A stretch of DNA of 64,000 nt from the NCBI GenBank assembly GCA_965243175.1, contig OZ251532.1:3286001-3350000 (forward strand), in the 5' to 3' direction. The stretch's first letter is position 1. Every line of letters starts with the position of its first letter. Under the pieces are notes generated by a model. It was given only the letters and a program-made list of their open reading frames with translations. It was not told the DNA's origin and did no database searches. The stretch comes from VXYL01 sp965243175 (GTDB lineage: Bacteria; Pseudomonadota; Gammaproteobacteria; Pseudomonadales; Azotimanducaceae). Made by a program: the position numbers and the translations under genes. Of this stretch, positions 1 to 7,842 are shown one piece after another.

Positions 1-1256
1 CCGGCAGCACCTTCCCCTACGTCTCGGACGTGATGAACTCCAGCCCGACGCCGGACAACAACGGCAGCCGGCGGGTGACGTCGCTGTTCAGCGAGTTCCA
101 GATCCCCGTGTTCGAGAGGCTGGAAATGCAGGTCGCCGCCCGCTACGAGAACTTCTCGGACGTGGGCGACACCGTGGTCGGCAAAGTCGCCGGCGGGTGG
201 CGCCCCTTCGACGCGCTGCTCATTCGCGCCTCGTGGTCCGAGGCGTTCCGCGCTCCCAATCTGGTGACGGTCAACGAGACCCTCGTGGCGCGACAGAACA
301 CCCGCAATGACTACGCCTGCATCTACGCCGCCGAAAACGGCGGCGACCCGGAGCAGGACGTCATCGACTGCCGCAACTCGATCCAGCGCACGGCGCAAGG
401 AAGCGCCGATCTGGTGGCGGAGCGCTCGGACAACAGCTCCGTCGGCATCGTGATCGAACCCACCGACGACTTCGCCTTGACGGTGGACTACTGGCGCATC
501 GTGAAGGACGACACCATCGGTTTGTTCGGCGAGGAAAACCACACGGTGCTCGACCTTGTGATGCGCCTCGAACAGGGCAGCGGCAACTGCGCCGCTCCAC
601 AGGGCAGTCCGGCCGTGGTGCGGGAGACGGAAGTGGACCCGGAAGTCGCAGCGATCTACGAGGCCGCCGGCCTCTGCCCGGCCGGCGACGTCATACGCAT
701 CGACGACCGCTACGCCAACCTCGACACGCGCACCCTCACGGGCATCGACACCACGCTGCACTGGACGCTGGACACCGCGCTCGGCGAGTTCCGGCTTCGC
801 TACCTCGCGTCCTTCCTGCGGGAGTTCGATCAGGAGCCCGGCGGAGACGCCGCGACTCTGCTCGCCGCCGGGTTGCCGGAGTACATCGAGGTGCGCGGCT
901 TCGAGGACCTGGTGCAGAACGACGGCAACCAGAAGCAGAAGCACAGCCTGTCGCTGTTCTGGCGCAAGGGCGCCTTCGGCGCCAGCGTGTCCGGCACGAA
1001 GATCGGCAAGGTCTACCAGGAGTCGCTGACCTTGAACGACGGCTCGCGCTGGTGGCTGTCGCCGATGACCGTGTGGAACACCACCTTCGACTACTACGTG
1101 AACAGCGCGTCGCTCGACACCCGCCTGCGCTTCGGCATCCGCAACGTCGGCGACGAACGCGCACCGCTGGCGGACCGCTACTTCGGATTCATGTCGGACG
1201 TCCACCGCGACTACGGCAGAAACTTCTACGTCGACCTGCGCGTGACGCGACAGTAG
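1..1256 (+). CDS. TonB-dependent receptor, C-terminal part (5' end outside window)
   Basis: About 418 codons are visible, in the frame that begins at base 3, ending at TAG 1254-1256. The protein has the alternating aromatic and polar strands and long polar loops of an outer-membrane beta-barrel. Typical TonB-dependent receptor C-terminal motifs are present, such as SWSEAFRAPN early and a last strand ending FYVDLRVTRQ. The usual terminal Phe is replaced by Gln. Two Cys pairs (in DYACIYAAEN/VIDCRNS and GNCAAPQ/AGLCPAG) probably form disulfides in extracellular loops. The plug domain and TonB box lie upstream of the window, so the substrate (siderophore, glycan or other) cannot be assigned. It is convergent with the HicB-like gene across a strong stem-loop. 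Family assignment is confident; specificity is unknown. Confidence 0.88.
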   Translation, partial: GSTFPYVSDVMNSSPTPDNNGSRRVTSLFSEFQIPVFERLEMQVAARYENFSDVGDTVVGKVAGGWRPFDALLIRASWSEAFRAPNLVTVNETLVARQNTRNDYACIYAAENGGDPEQDVIDCRNSIQRTAQGSADLVAERSDNSSVGIVIEPTDDFALTVDYWRIVKDDTIGLFGEENHTVLDLVMRLEQGSGNCAAPQGSPAVVRETEVDPEVAAIYEAAGLCPAGDVIRIDDRYANLDTRTLTGIDTTLHWTLDTALGEFRLRYLASFLREFDQEPGGDAATLLAAGLPEYIEVRGFEDLVQNDGNQKQKHSLSLFWRKGAFGASVSGTKIGKVYQESLTLNDGSRWWLSPMTVWNTTFDYYVNSASLDTRLRFGIRNVGDERAPLADRYFGFMSDVHRDYGRNFYVDLRVTRQ

Positions 1257-1272
1257 TCTCCAGCTTGGGAGC

Positions 1273-1308
1273 GAGGGTTGCGTCTTCGCTTGGCGAGACG
1301 CAACCCTC
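1273..1308. terminator. Stem-loop between convergent genes
   Basis: A perfect 13-bp inverted repeat (GAGGGTTGCGTCT at 1273-1285 and its complement at 1296-1308) has a 10-nt loop in which three more pairs can form. It lies between the receptor stop (1256) and the stop of the minus-strand HicB-like gene (1321). There is no T-run on either side, so it may act as a bidirectional transcription barrier or mRNA-stabilising hairpin rather than a classic intrinsic terminator. Confidence 0.6.
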
Positions 1309-1320
1309 AACAAGCACTGG

Positions 1321-1536
1321 TTACATGGTCACGGCGGGCAGCCCGATTTCGATAGCGTCGGCGGGCTGCCCGTCTTCTTCGATGTTCTCCGCGAGTACGC
1401 GCAACGCTAGGACCTCGACATGCGCGATGGCTTCGTCGCGTGTGCTGCCGTAAACCATCGCCCCGGGAAGTTCCGGCACTTCCGCTATCCAGCGGCCATC
1501 CAGCTCGCGTTCGGTCTCTATCGTCAGTTGCTTCAT
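1321..1536 (-). CDS. HicB-like antitoxin-family protein (orphan)
   Basis: The 71-residue protein begins MKQLTIETERELDGRWIAEV and continues with PELPGAMVYGSTRDEAIAHV. This is the HicB-like partial RNase H fold pattern (beta-beta-beta-alpha, with ELPG.. followed by the helix containing DEA). A long C-terminal DNA-binding domain is absent, as in the short HicB-like family. A HicA toxin normally sits next to HicB, but the flanks hold only 64 bp on one side and the TPR gene on the other, so no partner is encoded here. It lies 54 bp downstream of the TPR gene on the same strand and could be co-transcribed with it. It may be an orphan antitoxin remnant or a stand-alone regulator. Confidence 0.75.
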   Translation of the reverse strand: MKQLTIETERELDGRWIAEVPELPGAMVYGSTRDEAIAHVEVLALRVLAENIEEDGQPADAIEIGLPAVTM

Positions 1537-1590
1537 CGCTTGCGCCTCGTCGCCGAGACAAACCCGGCAAACATCAACGTTGTATGGTAC

Positions 1591-3183
1591 TCAGCGGGAG
1601 CCGCCCGAGGGCGGGCGGCTTCTGTGGGAATCGTCAGCCGCAGCGGCGAGCTCGGCCGGCAGCCACCACTGCGAGCCCGCGGCGAATGGCCGCACGGGCG
1701 CCACGCCCCGCTCGGTGGCGTCGAGCAGCATGGTGGCGTCGGGGTGGGGCAGTTCGGCTTCCGCGGTCTCCTTCGCGGAGAGCAAGCTGCCGAGGCCGAG
1801 TTGCGCGAAGGCCACGGTGAGGCGCGTGTCCACGCTGTTGCTCGCGGCAGCGAGGCGCTGCGACTTGGCGAGTGCCGAGCGTCGTTCTTCCTCGTTGCCG
1901 CACAAGGACTCCGCCCGCGCTAGGGCCACATGCGCCTGGCCCCAGTTCGGCTGTTGCAGCAACGTCCTGTGCAAGGGCGCGAGTGCGGCCGGGCACTGTT
2001 GCGCGCCGAGGTTCGCAAGACCGAGCCAGTAGGCGTAGTAGGCAGTGTTTGGTTGTCGTTCGCCAAGGGTTCGGTAATGGCTGGCCGCCTCCTCGAAACG
2101 GCCAGTACGCATCAGCAACGCGGCGAGCAGCGTACGGGCAGTGTCGTCGTCCGCTAAGCGCAGCGATTTCTGGGCGGCGTCGATGGCTTCGCCCGCGTCT
2201 TCGGCGTCGCGCAATGCGTAGGCAAGCAGGTACCAAGCGCGGGCTGCCTCTGGATGCAGGGCGAGAACCCGCCGCACCTCGGCGAGCGACGCTTCCCGCT
2301 GCCCGGTCATGCCGAGCGCGTGGGCGTAGACGAGGCCGGCATCGGCGTCCTCGGGCGCTAGGGCTGCGGCCTTGCGCCATGCCGCCAGCGCGTCGTCGCG
2401 TTCGCCGCGTTCCCAGGCGCGTTCGCCGGCCTTGATGAAGAACTTGGGACTCAAGCTCAACTCGGCGACTTCGAGCAGCAACGGATCGTCCACCGGCGCG
2501 GCGTGGGGATTGCGCTTCGCCAGCCAGCGCTGCGCCGCTTCGATGTCGCCGCGCCGCCGCTGCACCAGCGCCAGCTTGTAGGCGATGCGGCCAGCGTTCG
2601 GCGCCAGTGCAGCCGCTTTGCGGAAGAGCGCCAGCGCGGTCTCGAAATCCTCGGCGGCGACTGCCGCATCGCCAAGCGCGGCAAGTAGCGCCGCCGACTC
2701 TGGCCTGCTTGCGCGCGCTTCGCCGAGCGCCTCGGCCGCAGTGCGGTGATCGCCTTCGAGGAGGAGGAGCAGGCCGAGGCGGTAGTGCGCCAGCCAACGG
2801 CTGGGATCGTCTTTGGGAAGGGTCGCAAGCGTTTCTCGATAGGCGGCGATGGCATCGCCGGTGGCGCCGCGATCGCCGAGGACGACACCAAGCAGATAGT
2901 GCCAGCGCCAATGCGGGTGCTCGGCCAGCGCCCGGCCGTAGGCGGCTTCCGCGGGTTCGAGCATGTCCTGGGCGTGATAGAGCATGCCGAGGCGGCCTAG
3001 AACGTCCGCTCGCGCGGCACCGTCCTGCAACTGGTCGAGGTCCCGCTCGGTGGATTGTTCAGCGGCCGCAAGTGCCTCGCGCACGGGCGTGCGGTTCTCC
3101 GGCGCATTGTTCGTGGGGGGCGTTTCGTCGGCAGCCGCGACAACGACGATCAGGGCGAACAGCGCTGCGAGGCGCCTGCTCAT
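1591..3183 (-). CDS. Secreted/periplasmic TPR-repeat protein
   Basis: The 530-residue protein starts MSRRLAALFALIVVVAAADE, a short signal peptide. About ten tetratricopeptide-like helical pairs follow, e.g. LEPAEAAYGRALAEHPHW, FETALALFRKAAALAPNAGR and GRFEEAASHYRTLGERQPN. The ATG overlaps the stop of the upstream ASPIC gene in an ATGA junction, so the two are translationally coupled. TPR and ASPIC/UnbV proteins often occur as adjacent genes in environmental bacteria, where the TPR protein is thought to be a scaffold for its partner; the substrate is unknown. The upstream extension of this frame, to about 5067, is a shadow of the overlapping genes. Start choice is strong because of the coupling and the signal peptide. 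Confidence 0.85.
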   Translation of the reverse strand: MSRRLAALFALIVVVAAADETPPTNNAPENRTPVREALAAAEQSTERDLDQLQDGAARADVLGRLGMLYHAQDMLEPAEAAYGRALAEHPHWRWHYLLGVVLGDRGATGDAIAAYRETLATLPKDDPSRWLAHYRLGLLLLLEGDHRTAAEALGEARASRPESAALLAALGDAAVAAEDFETALALFRKAAALAPNAGRIAYKLALVQRRRGDIEAAQRWLAKRNPHAAPVDDPLLLEVAELSLSPKFFIKAGERAWERGERDDALAAWRKAAALAPEDADAGLVYAHALGMTGQREASLAEVRRVLALHPEAARAWYLLAYALRDAEDAGEAIDAAQKSLRLADDDTARTLLAALLMRTGRFEEAASHYRTLGERQPNTAYYAYWLGLANLGAQQCPAALAPLHRTLLQQPNWGQAHVALARAESLCGNEEERRSALAKSQRLAAASNSVDTRLTVAFAQLGLGSLLSAKETAEAELPHPDATMLLDATERGVAPVRPFAAGSQWWLPAELAAAADDSHRSRPPSGGSR

Positions 3184-4835
3184 AGCGATACGCTTCGCGG
3201 CAGAACGTGGTAGCGCCCGGTGGCCAGCGGGCCGAAGCTCTGCTCCATGCCGTCCCGCCAAACCACGCGAACTCGGCGCGCATCGTCGTGGTGTCCGAGG
3301 CCGAAGACGATGCGCGGATCGTGGGCGGAAGCGTAGCTGCCGTCGGTGCGTGCGCGTTGCTGCCTTGGCGCTTCCCCGTCCAGCGGCGTCAAGTGGACGA
3401 TGGCACCGGTCGCATCCGCGCCGTTGTCGAGTTCGAGGCCGAGCCAGTGCGCCGGCTTGGAGTCGTTGCGCAGCAGATGCGCTGGCGCATGGTTGTTCGC
3501 CACCACGATGTCGATGTCGCCGTCGTTGTCGAGGTCGCCGAACGCCGCGCCTCGGCTGGCGCTCTCGAGGGCGAAGGCCGGGCCACCGTCGACTTGCCGA
3601 TAGCGGCCAGCGGAATCGCGCGTCCACAGCTGGTTGGCTTGGCGCAAGGGAGGCAGGATGCCTTGGTCGCGTTGCGGTTCCACCACCCGCACGGCGCCGT
3701 TGGCGACGAACAGGTCCAAGTCGCCGTCGTTCTCCGCGTCGAACCACCCCGTGCCGAAGCCGGTGTGCGCCATGCTGTCGGCGGCGACGCCGAGGGCGCT
3801 GCTGCGGTCCTCGAACCAGCCCTTGCCGTCGTTCACGAACAGCGTATTGCTCTCCTTCACGTCGTGGGTCAGGAACAGGTCGGCATCGCCGTCGGCGTCG
3901 AAATCCTCGGCGACCACGCCCATGCTGGCTTCGGCGACACCGTAGGCGTTGACCGCCGCGCCGCCGAGCAGGGCGCCGTCCGCGAAGCGCCCGTCGCCTT
4001 GGTTCAGCCACAGCAGGTTCTCCTCGGCGTCGTTGGCGACGTAGAAGTCGGTTTCGCCGTCGCCGTCGAAATCGTCCGCGACCACGCCCATGCCGGGCCG
4101 CGCCACGGCGCCGATGCCGGCGCGTTCGCTGATGTCCTCGAAGCGCCCGTCGCCGAGGTTTCGATACAGCCGATCCGCCGCGCCCGCGTAGTTGCGTGGG
4201 GCGCAGTAGGTTTGCAGCGACGAATAGAGACGGCAAGGGCGGTGGTCGGCGATTCGGAAGCGCAGATAGTTGGCGACGTAGAGATCGACCAGGCCGTCGC
4301 CGTCGATGTCCGCGAAGCTCGCGCCGATCGACCAGCGTTCGCCAGCGATGCCCGAGGCGGCGGTGGCATCGACGAAGCGGCCATCGCCCGTGTTCCGCAG
4401 CAGCTGGTTGGCGCCGAAGTTGGCCAGGAAGATGTCCGTGTCGCCGTCGTTGTCGATGTCCGCGGTGGCGATGCCCATGCCGTAGGCGGTGGCGCGAACG
4501 CCGCTGCGTTCGGTGACGTCCTCGAAGCGCATCTCGCCGTCCGCGCCGACGTTGCGGAACAGCCGATCCCGGGGCAGGGCGCGCGAGTCGCGCTGGCGGA
4601 GCGGCCCGCCTTGGACGAGGTAGATGTCCATGCGCCCGTCGCCGTCGAAGTCGAGAATGCCCACGCCAGCGCCGGTGATCTCCAGCGTCCACATTTCGCC
4701 TTCGAGGCCGCTTGCGTGGACGAAGCGCACCCCGGCGTCCGCCGCGATCTCCACGAAGCGCGGCTCGCTCCATGCGAGCGGGCCTGCCCCCAGCGCCCAC
4801 GCGAACAGCCAAGGCGTCAAAGAAGACCGGCTCAA
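3180..4835 (-). CDS. FG-GAP/VCBS repeat protein with C-terminal ASPIC/UnbV domain (CRTAC1-like)
   Basis: This 551-residue secreted protein starts with TTG at 4835 and a signal peptide (LTPWLFAWALGAGPLAWSEP). It carries at least seven FG-GAP-type calcium loops, e.g. DFDGDGRMDIYLVQ, DIDNDGDTDIFLANFG, DIDGDGLVDLYVANY, DFDADGDADLFLT and DLDNDGDIDIVVANNH, which predict a beta-propeller. The last ~75 residues (LGLELDNG... GSYASAHDPRIVFGLG... VRVVWRDG) match the ASPIC/UnbV domain. A weak AGG lies just before the TTG, and no better start precedes the signal peptide. It begins 3 bp after the Sel1-like gene stop and overlaps the TPR gene by 4 bp. The role is unknown; an extracellular calcium-dependent binding protein is the best description. 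Confidence 0.88.
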   Translation of the reverse strand: MSRSSLTPWLFAWALGAGPLAWSEPRFVEIAADAGVRFVHASGLEGEMWTLEITGAGVGILDFDGDGRMDIYLVQGGPLRQRDSRALPRDRLFRNVGADGEMRFEDVTERSGVRATAYGMGIATADIDNDGDTDIFLANFGANQLLRNTGDGRFVDATAASGIAGERWSIGASFADIDGDGLVDLYVANYLRFRIADHRPCRLYSSLQTYCAPRNYAGAADRLYRNLGDGRFEDISERAGIGAVARPGMGVVADDFDGDGETDFYVANDAEENLLWLNQGDGRFADGALLGGAAVNAYGVAEASMGVVAEDFDADGDADLFLTHDVKESNTLFVNDGKGWFEDRSSALGVAADSMAHTGFGTGWFDAENDGDLDLFVANGAVRVVEPQRDQGILPPLRQANQLWTRDSAGRYRQVDGGPAFALESASRGAAFGDLDNDGDIDIVVANNHAPAHLLRNDSKPAHWLGLELDNGADATGAIVHLTPLDGEAPRQQRARTDGSYASAHDPRIVFGLGHHDDARRVRVVWRDGMEQSFGPLATGRYHVLPRSVSL

Positions 4836-4838
4836 CGC

Positions 4839-5513
4839 CTACTCGCCGACCGGCTGGATCTCGAGCGCGGTCAGTTCCGACATCGTCTCGCCGGTCTGCC
4901 CGTAGAGGTGTTCGTCCATGAAGCGGCAGGTCAGGCGCTTGGTGAACGTGCCCGCCTTGTGGCTGGTGTCGCAGGCGACGCGGTTGGCGCGGGCGCCGTA
5001 CTTGGCGTCGAAGCCGTCGATCACCTCGCGCAGCCGTGGCCGATAGACGTCGGGGATCTTCTCCCACAGCGCGTTGAAGTGGTTGCGTATCTCCGGCATC
5101 GTCTCGCCCTTGGCGGCCACTCCCAGCCAGCCGATGGCCGCTTCCGGATCCTGGGGCGTGCCGAGGCCCTGCTGGTAGAGGAATCCCACCCGCGCCTGGG
5201 CGAACTTGAAGCCGCGTCGTGCGGCCACCAGCAAGTGCGGAAACGCCTCCTCGTAGCGCCCGCGCCGGTAGAGGTCCGCGCCGGTGCGCCGCGCGTCGTA
5301 GATCTCGAGCAGATATTCCATCGGCGGAATCTGCCCCGGGTCCGGCCCTTCGGCGGTGACCAGCACTTCCTCGACGTCGTCTGGCGAGGCGCGGACTTGC
5401 GGCACCGGCGCTTCGACCTGCTCCTCGCTATTCCCGCTCGCGGACTCCGCAGCCAGCGCGAAGTGGCCGGTCGCCAGCGCGGAAATCAGCAGGAGGATGG
5501 TGCGTGGATGCAT
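4839..5513 (-). CDS. Sel1-like repeat protein with signal peptide
   Basis: The ATG at 5513 (MHPRTILLLISALATGHFAL) is chosen over the in-frame ATG at 5540. It is preceded by GGAG at an 8-nt spacing and opens directly into a signal peptide. The resulting 224-residue protein has a linker rich in Glu and Pro, then Sel1-type helical pairs (GRYEEAFPHLLVAARRGFKF, ARVGFLYQQGLGTPQDPEAA, IGWLGVAAKGE) and a C-terminal region with Cys pairs. Sel1 proteins serve as interaction scaffolds. It sits 28 bp downstream of the ELM1-like gene and 3 bp before the ASPIC gene, so it belongs to the same transcript. The specific partner is unknown. Confidence 0.75.
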   Translation of the reverse strand: MHPRTILLLISALATGHFALAAESASGNSEEQVEAPVPQVRASPDDVEEVLVTAEGPDPGQIPPMEYLLEIYDARRTGADLYRRGRYEEAFPHLLVAARRGFKFAQARVGFLYQQGLGTPQDPEAAIGWLGVAAKGETMPEIRNHFNALWEKIPDVYRPRLREVIDGFDAKYGARANRVACDTSHKAGTFTKRLTCRFMDEHLYGQTGETMSELTALEIQPVGE

Positions 5514-5541
5514 GGCCGCGCTCCGAAAAACTCGGCACATT

Positions 5542-6483
5542 CTAGGTGCCGTGCCGCACCTTCGCCAACCGATCGACGACGATCTGGGCGCAACGGTGGC
5601 TCTCTGGATGGAAGTGCGGCGGCGTCTGGCGCTCTTCCAGGCGGAAGCCGTCGGCGGTGGAGGAGACGTGACCCTGGGAGAGCAGCAGGCGAATGCCGCG
5701 CATGTGCTTGTTGTCGCGCCCCGGCCGCTTCGCGTCCAAGGCGATCAGGCCCACCTGCGCGTTGGCGGAAAGCGCCTCGTAGAGCATCGACGCGCTGTCC
5801 GCCGTGACCCAGACGAAGCTCGCCGCCGCAAGGGCGTTCTCGAGGAAGTCGCCGGAGTTGGACTGCCAAGGCGAAAAACTAAGATTCGGAGCGCTCGGCA
5901 GGGCGTCGCGGAAATCGTCCGGCGTGCGCGGCGAGTCGCAGACCTGCCATTCGACCTGCGGCGAAGCCTCGGCGATGGCGGCGATCTGCGCGGCCACGTC
6001 GGCGCTCCGCCACTCGAAGTGGCGGCTCGCGCCGCCGAGCAGCACGAGGCCGGTGCCGGGCGTCTTCGATGCGCTCGCGGCCGGGCAGATCACGCCCCGG
6101 GTCTCCACCACGTTGCCCTTGCGTCGATAGCGGTCGTGCTGGGGCACGAAGATCAAGTCGAAGAAGGCGCGCGGCAGAGTCGGCTTCATCAGCACGACCG
6201 TCTTGCCGCCGCAGGCGGCCCGCGCCAGCAGCATCGGCAGATGGGTGCGGTGGCCGACGCCGATGATCGCGTCCGGGCGGGGGATGTCCGCATCGCCGCG
6301 CAGTGCGTGGCGACGCAGCTGCCGCCAGAGCAGCGCCTTGAAGCGCATGTCGAAATCGTAGACGGCAATCGGCGCCATCGCCTCGATGCCTTGCAGCAGC
6401 CCGGCCGACTGCTTCTCGTGCCCCGGCTTGCCGTCCACAAAGCGCCAGACGACCAGCCGCTCGTCCGAAGGCGGATCGCTCAT
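5542..6483 (-). CDS. ELM1-like (mitochondrial fission ELM1 family) protein
   Basis: The 313-residue protein opens with WRFVDGKPGHEKQSAGLLQG, matching the conserved G.PGh..Q signature of the ELM1/DUF1022 family. Two Rossmann-like halves follow, with DAIIGVGHRTHLPML, GLVLLGGASRHFEW and WVTADSASMLYEAL, a GT-B-like glycosyltransferase layout. Bacterial members are often found near lipopolysaccharide or envelope genes, but no reaction is firmly established. Its ATG overlaps the stop of the upstream membrane-protein gene (ATGA), so they are co-translated. The Sel1-like gene begins 28 bp after its stop. Confidence 0.8.
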   Translation of the reverse strand: MSDPPSDERLVVWRFVDGKPGHEKQSAGLLQGIEAMAPIAVYDFDMRFKALLWRQLRRHALRGDADIPRPDAIIGVGHRTHLPMLLARAACGGKTVVLMKPTLPRAFFDLIFVPQHDRYRRKGNVVETRGVICPAASASKTPGTGLVLLGGASRHFEWRSADVAAQIAAIAEASPQVEWQVCDSPRTPDDFRDALPSAPNLSFSPWQSNSGDFLENALAAASFVWVTADSASMLYEALSANAQVGLIALDAKRPGRDNKHMRGIRLLLSQGHVSSTADGFRLEERQTPPHFHPESHRCAQIVVDRLAKVRHGT

Positions 6484-6764
6484 CGCTCTAGCGCCTTCCT
6501 GGGGAGTACGCGGGCAACGCCGCGCAAGGTCTTCAGCTTGGCGCGGTCCAAGGGCGAGAGGCCGTCTTCGCCAGGCTTCGCGCGCCAGTCCTCGGCACGG
6601 CGCATGGCGCTGCCCAGCCGCGACGCCTTCATTCGCCGGCGCAACCCCGGCCGCTGCGCGGTGAGAATCAGGGCGGCCACGACCAGCAGCGGAATGCCCG
6701 GCAGCACCGGCACGATCAAGCCGACCACCCCGAGCAGAAGCAGAACGATGACGACAACAGGCAT
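6480..6764 (-). CDS. Small membrane protein, DUF454/PGPGW-like
   Basis: The 94-residue protein starts at ATG 6764, with AGAGGA upstream at a 9-nt spacing; the longer frame to 6905 has no such site. The N-terminal half is one hydrophobic hairpin: VVVIVLLLLGVVGLIVPVLP, then GIPLLVVAALILTAQRP. The central VPVLPGIPLL resembles the loop of YbaN/DUF454 and PGPGW small inner-membrane proteins. The C-terminal half is basic and soluble. It is first in the minus-strand run that continues through the ELM1-like, Sel1-like, ASPIC and TPR genes. Function unknown. Confidence 0.65.
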   Translation of the reverse strand: MPVVVIVLLLLGVVGLIVPVLPGIPLLVVAALILTAQRPGLRRRMKASRLGSAMRRAEDWRAKPGEDGLSPLDRAKLKTLRGVARVLPRKALER

Positions 6765-6937
6765 GGTGGCGAATCCTCTCGAATGGCTGCTCGATTCGCC
6801 GAGCACGACTCGTGCCAACGGCGGACGGATGCGATTAACGGATTGATTCGACTGTGGATTCCGAAACTGGTTCGGCGTTCTTCGGGAGTGGCGATGGCCA
6901 ACCATGCGCGAACTTCGCCAACCCGCGGTCGGGAAGC

Positions 6938-7786
6938 CTAGGCTAGGCTGTGGTCCATTCCGAACGCCGGCGTGTCATCCCGCGGTGTGCCGACGACCTT
7001 CGCCGGAACTCCGGCGACCGTGCTGTGCGGCGGCACGTCTTCGAGCACCACGCTGCCGGCGCCCACCTTCGCGCCTTCGCCGATCTCGATGTTGCCGATC
7101 ACCTTGCTGCCAGCGCCGAGCAGGACGCCGCGCCGCACCTTCGGATGCCGGTCGCCGCTGGCCTTGCCGGAGCCGCCGAGGGTGACGGCGTGCAGAATCG
7201 AGACGTCGTCCTCCACCACGGCGGTTTCGCCGATGACGATGCCGGTGGCGTGGTCGATCAGAATGCCGCGCCCGATGCGCGCCGCCGGATGGATGTCCAC
7301 GCCCAGGCCGACGCTGATCTGGCTCTGGAAGAATAGCGCCAGCGTGTGCCGCCCCCGCTGCCACAGCCAATGCGCCACGCGATGCGCTTGCAGGGCGTGG
7401 AAGCCCTTGAAGAAGAGGAACGGCGTGGAGAGGTCTTCGCAGGCCGGGTCGCGCCCGTGGGTGGCCACGATGTCGCCCACCGCGCTGTCGAGGATGTCCG
7501 CGTCGTCCGCCATCGCGTCGTCGATGACATCGCGGATCAGCATGGTCGGCAGCATCGGATTGTCGAGCTTGCTGGCCAGCCTGAACGAAAGCGCGGCGCG
7601 AAAGCTCGCGTGGTTCAGAATCGTCGCGTGGAAGTAGCTGCCGAGAATGGGCTCTTCCTCCACCTTCGACTCGGCTTCCCGCCGCATGGCCCCCCACACC
7701 GCATCGCCGTCGCGGCACGGCGCAACGCGCAGGCGTTCAGCCTCGCCGTCCACGAGCGCGGGTTGTCCGGGCGCATCGTCCTTCAT
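6938..7786 (-). CDS. cysE: Serine O-acetyltransferase
   Basis: The 282-residue protein (start ATG 7786, MKDDAPGQ) catalyses acetyl-CoA + L-serine to O-acetylserine, the first step of cysteine synthesis. The N-terminal helical domain contains YFHATILNHASFRAALSFRL and DIVATHGRDPACEDLSTPFL. The C-terminal left-handed beta-helix shows hexapeptide repeats with the diagnostic VDIHPAARIGRGILIDHATG, HAVTLGGSGK and GAGSKVIGNIEIGEGAKVGA stretches. Length is close to the E. coli enzyme (273). The frame is open upstream to 8002 but that part overlaps the ATPase gene and shows no homology. It lies 57 bp downstream of the AAA_14 ATPase gene on the same strand. Downstream, 6765-6937 shows no feature. Confidence 0.93.
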   Translation of the reverse strand: MKDDAPGQPALVDGEAERLRVAPCRDGDAVWGAMRREAESKVEEEPILGSYFHATILNHASFRAALSFRLASKLDNPMLPTMLIRDVIDDAMADDADILDSAVGDIVATHGRDPACEDLSTPFLFFKGFHALQAHRVAHWLWQRGRHTLALFFQSQISVGLGVDIHPAARIGRGILIDHATGIVIGETAVVEDDVSILHAVTLGGSGKASGDRHPKVRRGVLLGAGSKVIGNIEIGEGAKVGAGSVVLEDVPPHSTVAGVPAKVVGTPRDDTPAFGMDHSLA

Positions 7787-7842
7787 GGGCGAAAGAGTGC
7801 CGAGAGCGTGGCTGGTTTTCAACTCCGGGCCTCCGCTCGCCG

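Noticed and set aside
3184..5067. In-frame upstream extension of the TPR protein
   Set aside because: It overlaps the ASPIC gene in another frame and lacks homology; ATG 3183 opens into a signal peptide and is coupled to the ASPIC stop.
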